Source: Legionellaceae bacterium UBA2794 (GTDB lineage: Bacteria > Pseudomonadota > Gammaproteobacteria > Legionellales > Legionellaceae). Taken from it: DNA of 21,384 nucleotides. Each line of letters starts with the position of its first letter. Positions within the stretch are counted from its first letter, which is position 1. Made by a program: the position numbers and the translations under genes. Below, piece after piece: positions 1 through 7,472 of the stretch. The notes below the pieces were generated by a model. That model was not told the origin of the DNA and did no database searches. It saw nothing but the letters and a program-made list of their open reading frames with translations. The stretch lies in NCBI GenBank assembly GCA_002352055.1, contig DEHS01000003.1, forward strand, positions 1 to 21,384, written 5' to 3'.

Positions 1-26
1 ACCTGCGTGGGGATGACAAAAAAGAC
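1..26. repeat. Cut REP-like palindromic repeat at the left edge
   Basis: The first 17 bases match 21340-21356 at 15 of 17 positions, in the same orientation, and the similarity continues into the A-rich flank (22 of 26 overall). Only one half of the palindrome is inside the window, so the full unit must continue to the left. It belongs to the same family as the inverted pair at 21272-21356. Confidence 0.55.
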
Positions 27-126
27 TTGTGTATGATAAACGTGCATGAAATTTAGAGGGGATACCCAAGTTAGCCGACTTTAAATAAGTCAGTCATGTG
101 AAGAATACCAGTGACTTTCTGATGCA

Positions 127-981
127 TCAGGATCTGGGCTCCAATTCAATGGTTTTAATCGCATCAACAGCAGCTGCAGATGAAGTATCGTTAATAACTG
201 GAGCAGTGTTCCCCTTGAGTGCCTCATTTAAAGTAATAAATTTATAACCATTACTGCGATACAATTCAATAATATCCCCAAGACATAAACTATTCAGTAA
301 ATTAGCGTGGATTAATAAAATGTGTTTCACCGGTTTGCCATCAACTTTTTTCGCTTTTTGATCGGCCCTTAATGTTTGCTTCCAAATAAAATCCAGATAT
401 CGTTTTTTAAACTGCTCAAGACGTTGTGCTCTTTGTCGATAGGGGATGCGATAAAATTGAGCATTAAACTCATAATCCTTGGTATCAATGGTTACAGGAG
501 CCACAATGTATTGGTGAGCTGTAAGATAATCTAATACTTTTTGTTTTTTCTCACCCTTGCCTTCGGCAAGATAAGGATAACGGAAAAATTTAGGTTCGGT
601 CATGACCGAAGCCAAAGTGTTATCTGCCCGGTCGATATCCGCAATATACTTTTCTGCGGTCAAAGCATTAAGACTTTGATGCGTATAGGTATGGTTGCCT
701 AAAGTTAATCCTTGAGTGCGGAATAACTGTAATAAATCCCATTCATTTTTGGCTATAGCCCCACCTATGGCAAATCCGGTCGCTGGCACCTGATTTTCAA
801 CGAGGGTATTAACAATCGCCATGAATCTATCCTGAGTTCTTTTTAAATTGGCAGGAGTGCTAGTACCAGAACCAACAAAGGGTAAATCGTCAATAGTTAT
901 TGCTATTTCATGATCTTCGGCAAAGCCAGGATTACTCATAAAACAAACCAGTGTTAGTACAGCAAGCCATGTGCTCCGCAT
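127..981 (-). CDS. Exported polysaccharide deacetylase (NodB-type, carbohydrate esterase 4 family)
   Basis: This is a metal-dependent deacetylase of the NodB homology family, which removes acetyl groups from N-acetylated sugars in peptidoglycan or other polysaccharides. The 284-residue protein begins with a signal peptide (about residues 1-21, ending GFA-ED), so it should act in the periplasm or outside the cell. Family motifs are visible: TIDDLPF with the catalytic and metal-binding acids D31-D32, the metal-binding H97-T-Y-T-H101, R134-Y-P-Y, and LLIH with H225. Motif 1 is a variant (IDD-LP instead of FDDGP), as in a subgroup of CE4-like proteins. The ATG at 981 is preceded by GAGGGGAA at a good distance. 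The gene stands alone and faces away from the next gene, and its upstream region holds a long inverted repeat. The substrate cannot be told from sequence. Confidence 0.88.
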   Translation of the reverse strand: MRSTWLAVLTLVCFMSNPGFAEDHEIAITIDDLPFVGSGTSTPANLKRTQDRFMAIVNTLVENQVPATGFAIGGAIAKNEWDLLQLFRTQGLTLGNHTYTHQSLNALTAEKYIADIDRADNTLASVMTEPKFFRYPYLAEGKGEKKQKVLDYLTAHQYIVAPVTIDTKDYEFNAQFYRIPYRQRAQRLEQFKKRYLDFIWKQTLRADQKAKKVDGKPVKHILLIHANLLNSLCLGDIIELYRSNGYKFITLNEALKGNTAPVINDTSSAAAVDAIKTIELEPRS

Positions 982-1269
982 AGTGTTCCCCTCAGCCGGA
1001 CTTTTATCCGTGTTGTTATAATCTATTGACTCATTTAGAGTTTACCTTGAAATTTTAAACTTCTAAATGTCAATAGATTTTGATTGTTTTATTTAACTAT
1101 AGTAGAGAATTTTAAAAAAGAAAGAATGAGCTTAACAGATTGAAATAAAACAAAATAATGACGATTTTTTAAGCTTTTTTAAACTGTATATTTAATAAAA
1201 CTTTTTTTTTACTTTGCCTCCAATTAAAGCTATGCTGGCTTTTACTTTTCGGATCGTCAGGGAGAAATT
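982..1269. other. Divergent intergenic region, AT-rich, with a long inverted repeat
   Basis: This 288-base gap separates the divergent deacetylase and small-protein genes and should hold promoters for both. Apart from the inverted repeat listed separately, it contains poly-A and poly-T runs (about 1130-1210). No clear -35/-10 pair could be assigned in either direction. A Shine-Dalgarno sequence, AGGGAG, precedes the ATG at 1270. Confidence 0.5.
1020..1079. repeat. Imperfect long inverted repeat upstream of the deacetylase gene
   Basis: The left arm (1020-1044) begins AATCTATTGAC and the right arm (1056-1079) ends GTCAATAGATT, giving 11 perfect outer pairs. The inner parts (ATTTAGA/TCTAAAT and GTTT/AAAC) also pair, apart from a two-base and a one-base bulge. 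About 11 bases separate the arms. It lies 39-98 bases upstream of the deacetylase start, so it may be a leader hairpin, a dyad operator or a small mobile-repeat remnant. Confidence 0.55.
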
Positions 1270-1596
1270 ATGAGAAATGAAAAGCACGATAAAACCAGAT
1301 TAGCTGCAGATGTTTTTAAGAATGCGGTAAAATTTAATACTCAGCTTGCTACTCGCGGGTTGGCGCTTTTGTATGCTTTGGAAAAGGCAGCAAGTCAAAT
1401 AACCTCACCGATTGTGCCAGGCGCTGTTGGAGGCATGGTATTAGGTGCAATGGGATTTTTTACCAATCGGCATTTTAGACAACAAGGCGATGTTTCCACA
1501 GTATCGTTGATCGGAGAGCTTCTGGGAAAAGTACAATTTACAGCGGATATGGGGAAAGTCCGAAATCCAGCTCGGATATACCTGAGAATATTCTAG
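1270..1596 (+). CDS. Small hypothetical protein with one hydrophobic segment
   Basis: This 108-residue protein was not recognised. It has a charged N-terminus (MRNEKHDKTRL), a middle stretch rich in small and hydrophobic residues (about residues 46-66, with GAVGGMVLGAMGFF) that could span or sit in a membrane, and a basic C-terminus. The glycine pattern (GxxGGxxxGxxG) resembles glycine-zipper-like helices, but this is only a likeness. The start is supported by AGGGAG seven bases upstream of the ATG. The gene is preceded by a long AT-rich region and followed by a small hairpin region before the YhhN-like gene. No function is proposed. Confidence 0.6.
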   Translation: MRNEKHDKTRLAADVFKNAVKFNTQLATRGLALLYALEKAASQITSPIVPGAVGGMVLGAMGFFTNRHFRQQGDVSTVSLIGELLGKVQFTADMGKVRNPARIYLRIF

Positions 1597-1602
1597 CATT
1601 TG

Positions 1603-1659
1603 AGCAGAATACAATATCATAAATAATGCTTGTATATTTTCTGCTGGTTTTTAGCAGAA
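1603..1659 (+). other. Overlapping alternative hairpins between two plus-strand genes
   Basis: The segment TTCTGCT (1639-1645) can pair with AGCAGAA downstream (1653-1659, loop of 7). It can also pair with AGCAGAA upstream (1603-1609), where the pairing extends through TACAA/TTGTA with a bulge. The two structures exclude each other. No U-run follows the second stem, so a terminator is not clear. Confidence 0.35.
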
Positions 1660-1735
1660 GTCCTTCAATGAATCATTTAAAAAATTTCTTCATTAAAATT
1701 GACTATATTTAAATATTATAAAAACAAGGAAAGTT

Positions 1736-2398
1736 ATGAACCTTACTCTGCCAAAACCTGTTCTATATGGATTCATATTCACCGCTGTGGTTTACCTTAT
1801 CAGTCTGTCTTTTATTGATTATCCTTTGAACACAAGTTTGAAGCCCATACCTATACTAATCCTAATTATCGGAGTGATCAGGTCTGATTTAGTAACGTGG
1901 GCCAAAATGTCTTTGGTGGGTGCGCTAGGGTTTTCCATGTTGGGCGACATGATATTAACTATGCCATTTATCACGTTTTTTTTGCAGGCAGGTATAGGCT
2001 GTTTCTTCGTGACCCATATTTTCTATTCGTTTCTTATGTTGCGTCAATTTCAGTTTTCAAAAACATTTTTAATTTATTATTTCCTGGTTTTATTCCTGGC
2101 GATAATAATGACGGTTTATTTAGTACCCTATCTTGGACATTTTTTAATTCCTGTTTTGGCTTATCTTGGTATTTTATTATTAATGGTTTTTAGCGCTTTT
2201 CAGGTTAAAGATTATCGTCTGATGATGAGTTTTGGTGCTTTAAATTTTATAGTTTCGGATTTTATTTTGGCTTTTAATCTATTTGCAGATCAACAAAGCG
2301 ATATGCGAATTATTATCATGCTCACTTATTATTTGGCACAATTTTTGTTAATAAATGGACTATGTGGTTTGTATAAAAGACATCATAGTAATGAATAG
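1736..2398 (+). CDS. YhhN/TMEM86-family integral membrane protein (lysoplasmalogenase-like)
   Basis: The 220-residue protein is almost entirely hydrophobic, with about seven or eight predicted membrane segments, and shows the pattern of the YhhN family. Its motifs are KP near residue 36, FSMLGD with D71, GCFFVTHIFY with a conserved histidine, NFIVSD with D175, and YYLAQFLLINGL near the C-terminus. TMEM86B in animals and some bacterial relatives hydrolyse the vinyl-ether bond of lysoplasmalogens. The true substrate in this organism is unknown, because aerobic gammaproteobacteria generally lack plasmalogens. AAGGAA lies a good distance before the ATG. The gene is followed 20 bases later by a terminator shared with the convergent ankyrin gene. 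Confidence 0.82.
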   Translation: MNLTLPKPVLYGFIFTAVVYLISLSFIDYPLNTSLKPIPILILIIGVIRSDLVTWAKMSLVGALGFSMLGDMILTMPFITFFLQAGIGCFFVTHIFYSFLMLRQFQFSKTFLIYYFLVLFLAIIMTVYLVPYLGHFLIPVLAYLGILLLMVFSAFQVKDYRLMMSFGALNFIVSDFILAFNLFADQQSDMRIIIMLTYYLAQFLLINGLCGLYKRHHSNE

Positions 2399-2417
2399 TT
2401 AAATAAACCTGAATTTT

Positions 2418-2446
2418 AAAGGCACCCTAATTAAAGGTGCCTTTTT
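2418..2446. terminator. Bidirectional Rho-independent terminator
   Basis: A nine-pair stem, AAAGGCACC (2418-2426) with GGTGCCTTT (2436-2444), has a 9-base loop. A run of T follows on the plus strand and a TTTT tract follows on the minus strand. It sits between the convergent YhhN-like gene and the ankyrin gene and overlaps the ankyrin stop codon, so it can serve both. Confidence 0.85.
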
Positions 2447-5285
2447 AGCAGTGCGGTATCACTGAATCCATTTGTTCTTCCCTTGCACTATCTTGAATTT
2501 CACTTCTGTAGTGATTGATAGCCTCAATCGCATCGGTACATGGTTTAAGTAACTTTGAATTACTGCCATAGTTTTCTGGTAGGATACGTAGTTCAATTTC
2601 CAGAGGCGGTTTACTAAGCTCTCTCCATATTTTTTGGATAATTTGATGTTGATTTAGTAAGCCTGATTTTATTTGGGAGGCGTTTCTGGATATTATATTA
2701 TCGCTTTGTAGCACAATATGAATACTTGTTTTAGATAGAAAGGGGATGGTATCTGCGTTTATTTTAATGATAATAGGTTTATCGGGATTGCACCTGGCTG
2801 CAAATAATAATTCCAGACATGGCTTTCCACGGTGCGGAAACAGAGTATCTACGGTCATAGAGCCAAACAGCTCATGAAGCGGTGTTGGTTTATCGGGTGA
2901 TGGTTGATCATTAGGATCAAGACCTAACTTAAGAAAATAGTTCAAGCCAATAGCATCACCATTATGAGCACAGGCATGAAGTAACGATTGTTCATGTTCA
3001 TCACGTTGCTTGGGGTTTGCACCAAATCTAATCAGAGTTTCAGCGATTTCTTTAATAAGTCTTTGTGATGATTCATCATCCATTATCTCTTTCGCTTGAT
3101 AAAGAGCAATAAGAGGAGTGGCCCCACTTGTAGGATGGGAGATTAAGGTTGAGATTTTTTTTTCATTTGAAGAGTGCGGATGAGTTTTGCAATTTACATT
3201 CGCACCTTTTTGACAAAGAAATAGCACTTTATCTTTCATATGTTTCAGATCAGGATTTTGAACACAACCTTCACCCATAATATTAAATCGGGTATTTATT
3301 GCCATGTGTAATGAGCCATAATTAAGGTCGTTCACGGCATTTATGTCAGCCTCTTTAGATGTAATCAGTGCAAGTATTGCCATATTCGCGTGTCGCGCAC
3401 TATCTTTGGCTAAAGTATTAAAGAAAATATCTGTTAATGTTGTGTTTGCTTTAACAACAGCGACACCCTTATGTGCTGCATAATGTAACGGAGTATTCCC
3501 ATTATTGTCTCTGCTATTGACATCAATTTTATTTTCTTCGAGTAAACGGGTGACTACTGAAGTATTATTACGACTAGCCGCTTTATGTAGCGGGGTTTGG
3601 CCTTTATTATTACTCGCATTTACATCCGCGCCAAATTTTAAGAGCAAATCAATCATTTCAGGAGAGCTAAATTCTACGGCATAATGCAACGGGGTATTTC
3701 CATGCTTGTCTTTACATTCAATTTCTGTTTTATTTAATAATAAGGTGTTTACCACATCAAAAGCATTACGGGAAATCGCTTGATGCAGAGGGCTTTTGCC
3801 ATCACAATCCTGAGCATTTATATTGGCTTTATTTTTTAATAACAAATCAACTACATCACCATTCCTGGCCGCATGAAGTGGCGTTTGTTCTCTTTTGTTG
3901 CTGGCATTCACTGAGGCATTTGATGAAATCAGCAGGTTCATTTTTTCAATGTCACCTCGTGCCGCAGCTATATGCAGCGGTGTTACCTGTTCACCAGATA
4001 TTGGGACATTATTTTTAAAATGAATACATCCTGATGAATTAGAGTTTGCCCCTAAAGTTAACAATTGGGCTACAATTTTATCGGATCCAAATTCTACAGC
4101 ATGATGTAAAGGACTTCTTTTAAATTGAGTTAAATTATTTTCTTTAGGGTTATCATTATCAATTTCAATATTAATTGTCTTATTAGGTTCGCCAATAAAG
4201 CGAAAGGGCTTTATTGTTGCCACTTTATTTATTAAATCAAACTTAACTTCTTCATCTAATTCAGAGTGAATTATAGAAACCAAAGGAGCAGGGTGAGAGT
4301 TATATCGATGTAATTCTTCTGCTCTGCGGGTTACATTCACTCCGTTGACTATATTATCTACATTTTGTGCTAAATCTTTTGAACTTTTACCTAACCACTT
4401 CATGATTGTTTGATATATGACATTAAAAAATTGTTTGATAACCTGGTAGAAATCAGTGGTTTTAATCAAATGATGCGACACTTCAACCAGATTTATCTCG
4501 ATGAAACTTATATTATTCGCGAGATTAGTTACATCCTCTAATGTAACAAAATATTTGCATTGTTTAGAAATAGGAAATTCAAGTTCTGCTTCGATATGTG
4601 GAGAAATGGGAGTAGTTAAATTTTCAATTGTTTGAGTAGCTGATTTTTTATGGTCAAGGTGATCTAAGTAGGCTTCTTTCGCTTGGAAAAATGTTTCAGG
4701 ATGGTTTATTTCAAGATAACTTGAGGATATTGACATTACCAATGCTTGGATCGCGACATTATTGTAGTGGGTGCATTGATTATAAGCTTTTTGATTAATG
4801 GAAATAAAAAGCTCGTTATTATACTCAATAATTTTATTTATCTTAGCAATAACTTCTGCGCAGCTTTTTTCATCACTATATTCGTAAACTGATAATTTAA
4901 TATTAAATTGATGCGCCAAAGAATTTAATTTGTTTTGTACGTCTTTCAAATACTTATATTCTTCCTGTAGCACTTTTAAAAATTGACATTCAATGTCGAG
5001 AGGAACAGTTTTTTTAATGCCATTAAAGATGTTACTGATTTTTTCTAAGGCGGAGTAATATTCCTTACGATTAATAAATGGATAGTGCTTTAAAGAAATA
5101 ACTCCTGCTTTCAGCACATCCAGTTCATCATCAAGGAAAATCTTTAAAGTATTATTACTTAAGTCTTCAACAAAGGACGTTTTAATGCCACTTTTTGCAA
5201 ACTGTTGAGATAAACTTTCTAACTGCTCCGTAGTTGATTTAATGACCATTTCAAAAGTTACAGGATCAAGCGTTACAACAAACAT
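2445..5285 (-). CDS. Large ankyrin-repeat protein, candidate type IVB (Dot/Icm) effector
   Basis: This is a 946-residue protein with no signal peptide. Residues 1-380 are helical and match no family I know. Ankyrin repeats follow, with the core [ST]PLHxA seen near residues 391, 435, 468, 498, 531, 564 and 598, and degenerate copies near 657, 721, 767 and 801. The region after residue 830 has no repeats. The tail, SAREEQMDSVIPHC, places paired glutamates about 10 residues from the end, like the E-block of many Dot/Icm substrates. Ankyrin proteins of this kind in Legionella are often injected into host cells to bind host proteins; that role is inferred here. No Fic motif (HxFxxGN) or F-box was seen, so it is not an AnkX or AnkB look-alike. 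It has its own promoter and is monocistronic. Confidence 0.8.
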   Translation of the reverse strand: MFVVTLDPVTFEMVIKSTTEQLESLSQQFAKSGIKTSFVEDLSNNTLKIFLDDELDVLKAGVISLKHYPFINRKEYYSALEKISNIFNGIKKTVPLDIECQFLKVLQEEYKYLKDVQNKLNSLAHQFNIKLSVYEYSDEKSCAEVIAKINKIIEYNNELFISINQKAYNQCTHYNNVAIQALVMSISSSYLEINHPETFFQAKEAYLDHLDHKKSATQTIENLTTPISPHIEAELEFPISKQCKYFVTLEDVTNLANNISFIEINLVEVSHHLIKTTDFYQVIKQFFNVIYQTIMKWLGKSSKDLAQNVDNIVNGVNVTRRAEELHRYNSHPAPLVSIIHSELDEEVKFDLINKVATIKPFRFIGEPNKTINIEIDNDNPKENNLTQFKRSPLHHAVEFGSDKIVAQLLTLGANSNSSGCIHFKNNVPISGEQVTPLHIAAARGDIEKMNLLISSNASVNASNKREQTPLHAARNGDVVDLLLKNKANINAQDCDGKSPLHQAISRNAFDVVNTLLLNKTEIECKDKHGNTPLHYAVEFSSPEMIDLLLKFGADVNASNNKGQTPLHKAASRNNTSVVTRLLEENKIDVNSRDNNGNTPLHYAAHKGVAVVKANTTLTDIFFNTLAKDSARHANMAILALITSKEADINAVNDLNYGSLHMAINTRFNIMGEGCVQNPDLKHMKDKVLFLCQKGANVNCKTHPHSSNEKKISTLISHPTSGATPLIALYQAKEIMDDESSQRLIKEIAETLIRFGANPKQRDEHEQSLLHACAHNGDAIGLNYFLKLGLDPNDQPSPDKPTPLHELFGSMTVDTLFPHRGKPCLELLFAARCNPDKPIIIKINADTIPFLSKTSIHIVLQSDNIISRNASQIKSGLLNQHQIIQKIWRELSKPPLEIELRILPENYGSNSKLLKPCTDAIEAINHYRSEIQDSAREEQMDSVIPHC

Positions 5286-5317
5286 TGAGGTACATCACAA
5301 GATTAAATTCTGGTTCT

Positions 5318-5346
5318 ATTGTATAATTTGTAGGCTTTTAAATCAA
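5318..5346 (-). promoter_or_regulatory. Sigma70-type promoter of the ankyrin gene
   Basis: On the minus strand, TTGATT (complement of 5341-5346) is followed after exactly 17 bases by TACAAT (complement of 5318-5323). Transcription would begin near 5311, giving a leader of about 26 bases. The Shine-Dalgarno sequence before the ATG is weak. Confidence 0.6.
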
Positions 5347-5444
5347 CTGAAAGAAATTAATAATCATCTTAATACTTACATTAGTCGGTATTTATCTTGA
5401 GAGGGGTAGGTTGCTTCGTAATTTGCGTAATTAAGAGGTATTTA

Positions 5445-7061
5445 TTAGCTATAAATCACTACTTGATTGCGGCCCAGCTGTTTGGCTTTATATAATGCTT
5501 GATCCGCTTGCTCCACAATTAAATTTGGGGAATCGTTAGTTCCATCATAACAAGAAATTCCTGCACTAAACGTGACGCAAAATTCTTTGTTATCTACGTT
5601 AAAGTAATATTTAGAAAAATTGGTTCTTAAGTTATTAACTATGTTAGCTGAGTCTTTTAAGGTTGAACCAAGCATAATTAACACAAATTCTTCTCCCCCA
5701 TACCGTCCTACAATGTCGAGACCACGTAGACTCGTTAAAAGAGTAGTCGCAAGTTTTTTTATAACCAGGTCACCGACAGGATGGCCATACTGGTCATTTA
5801 CTTTTTTGAAGTTATCTATATCCAGCATTATAAAGGATAATGGTACTTTTGCTTGCTTTGCTCTCGCAAGCTCAATGGTTAATTGTTTTAAAATACTTGA
5901 ATGATTAAGTAATCCAGTAAGGCTATCAGTGGTCATATAATAATTTAAAATATTTGCTCGCTTTGAACGCGATCTGACTGCGGAAATTAAATGTTGAGGT
6001 GAGATAGGCTTAGTCAGAAAGTCGTCCACGCCTAAACTAATTGCAAATAACTTTTTATCGTTGTCTTCTTCGGTAGATAAAAAGATTATCGGGATTTTAG
6101 TGTAGCTCGTCTCTTGACGTAGAACAGCTGCCAATTCCAACCCAGTGCACTCTGGCATATAAATATCCATTAATAATAAGTCCGGTTGGAACGCTTCCAA
6201 TTCTTTGAATAAGTCCAGGGGATTGTTAATGGCGTGAACGATCATCCCCACTTGTCTCAAAATAAGCGAATAATAGTCTGTAAGTGATTTTGAATCGTCA
6301 ACAATCAAAATACGATAAGCTTCGCTAGAGGTCATGTTGCATTTCTGATTAAATACCTGGATTAAGAAAGGTAAGTCAATTGGTTTTTGAAAAAAGGCTT
6401 GAGAACCAGCGCGAATAGCATCCAGACGAGGAAGAATCTCTGCATTGGGAAGGATACAAAATAATATTATAGGGTTTGGTGATTCTTTTTGAATATTCAG
6501 AATCACTTCTGTACTTTTACTATCCAAATAACAGGTATCAATGAACATCGCAATTGGTGGTTTTTCTTTGGTTGCTATCCTAAGCATATCTATATTAGAA
6601 ATAGGATATGAATTAAATCCTAATTGCTTTAATCCATCAATAAGTTGTTGCACTAAAGCTTCATCTTGCTCCATTATGTAAATACATTTGTTTTCAATTA
6701 ATGGATCTGACTCTGTTTCCAGAAGGGGCATCTTAAGTGAAAGCTCAAGAGTTGCTTTTGATTTTAATTGTTTTAAAAATGCGCTAATAGTTTTTTTATT
6801 TGCTTCATTTAAGGCAGTAACATTTAAAATGGTTTTTAAAAAAAGTTCCATTTCTCGTGCCATTTTACTTAATTCAATATATCCATAGGTTCCAGCAGAT
6901 CCACACAGACTATGCACTTCGCGATGAAAATCATGAAGCTTTGCCACATCCCAATCTTTTTGCAATTGACCCCAAAGATTTTCTATTCCTTGAATTTTAT
7001 CAGGAAGATTATCGCTATAATTTTTGATTAGCTGATCCAGTTTTTGTTGAATGTTATCCAT
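5445..7061 (-). CDS. HPt-REC-REC-GGDEF protein, diguanylate cyclase
   Basis: The 538-residue soluble protein makes cyclic di-GMP from two GTP when activated. Its domains, in order, are as follows. An HPt domain at about 1-105 has phospho-histidine H50 in EVHSLCGSAGTYG. A first receiver, about 125-240, keeps D175 and K226 but has a partly changed acid pocket. A second receiver, about 250-365, is canonical, with D255/D256, D299 and K351. A GGDEF domain, about 370-538, has GGEEF at 455-459. An RxxD inhibitory site (R446-G-L-D449) lies exactly five residues before GGEEF, so feedback inhibition by product is expected. The ATG overlaps the stop of the upstream response regulator by 8 bases, which implies translational coupling. 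It is the last gene of the three-gene signalling operon, and its HPt and receivers make it the likely end of that relay. Confidence 0.93.
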   Translation of the reverse strand: MDNIQQKLDQLIKNYSDNLPDKIQGIENLWGQLQKDWDVAKLHDFHREVHSLCGSAGTYGYIELSKMAREMELFLKTILNVTALNEANKKTISAFLKQLKSKATLELSLKMPLLETESDPLIENKCIYIMEQDEALVQQLIDGLKQLGFNSYPISNIDMLRIATKEKPPIAMFIDTCYLDSKSTEVILNIQKESPNPIILFCILPNAEILPRLDAIRAGSQAFFQKPIDLPFLIQVFNQKCNMTSSEAYRILIVDDSKSLTDYYSLILRQVGMIVHAINNPLDLFKELEAFQPDLLLMDIYMPECTGLELAAVLRQETSYTKIPIIFLSTEEDNDKKLFAISLGVDDFLTKPISPQHLISAVRSRSKRANILNYYMTTDSLTGLLNHSSILKQLTIELARAKQAKVPLSFIMLDIDNFKKVNDQYGHPVGDLVIKKLATTLLTSLRGLDIVGRYGGEEFVLIMLGSTLKDSANIVNNLRTNFSKYYFNVDNKEFCVTFSAGISCYDGTNDSPNLIVEQADQALYKAKQLGRNQVVIYS

Positions 7062-7449
7062 AATGTCGGTCCCAAGCTTTCCTTATTGATTCAGCAAGAG
7101 TTAATGGATCAAATGGTTTTGCGATGATATCAATGGCTCCTAAAGCTTTATATTCTAAAATTTCTTCGTTTTGAATTTTAGCTGTCATAAATATGGCAGG
7201 TATTTTGGAGCATTGGTCTATTTTTCGTAGTTCGCGCAGTGTTGTTGGGCCATCCATCTCAGGCATCATTACATCAAGTAATATTAAGTCAGGTGTATAG
7301 TTCATTAAAGCTTCCATAACTTTGTGCCCATCATAACAATATCGAACTGAAAACCCTCCGATATCCTCTAAAGCAATCTGTGCAATTGACCGAATATCGG
7401 ATTCATCTTCAGCATATAAAATATTTTTTAGTTCTTTGTGAATCATCAT
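7054..7449 (-). CDS. Single-domain response regulator (CheY-like)
   Basis: This 131-residue protein is one receiver domain with no output domain. The acid pocket is E14-D15, the phospho-acceptor is D59 in LILLDVMMPEMDG, and T89 and K111-P112 complete the active site. It lies 23 bases after the hybrid kinase and overlaps the cyclase by 8 bases, so the three are almost surely one transcript. It is probably a phosphate shuttle between the kinase and the HPt of the cyclase, or a separate output that binds a partner. AAGGATA precedes the start codon. Two ATGs stand in tandem at the start and the first was chosen; the choice changes one residue only. Confidence 0.92.
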   Translation of the reverse strand: MMIHKELKNILYAEDESDIRSIAQIALEDIGGFSVRYCYDGHKVMEALMNYTPDLILLDVMMPEMDGPTTLRELRKIDQCSKIPAIFMTAKIQNEEILEYKALGAIDIIAKPFDPLTLAESIRKAWDRHYG

Positions 7450-7472
7450 TCTATCCTTATGACACTAATCCA

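Noticed and set aside
72..95. GACTT-ATTTA-AAGTC hairpin as the terminator of the deacetylase gene
   Set aside because: The five-pair AT-rich stem has no following T-run on the relevant strand.
2445..5285. Identity with AnkX, suggested by nearly equal length
   Set aside because: No Fic motif is present in the N-terminal part, so length is the only likeness.
5355..5380. TTAAT direct repeats resembling a PmrA-type effector operator upstream of the ankyrin gene
   Set aside because: The spacing is 12 bases and not the 11 of the recalled consensus, and the repeats point away from the gene. In an AT-rich gap this is easily chance.
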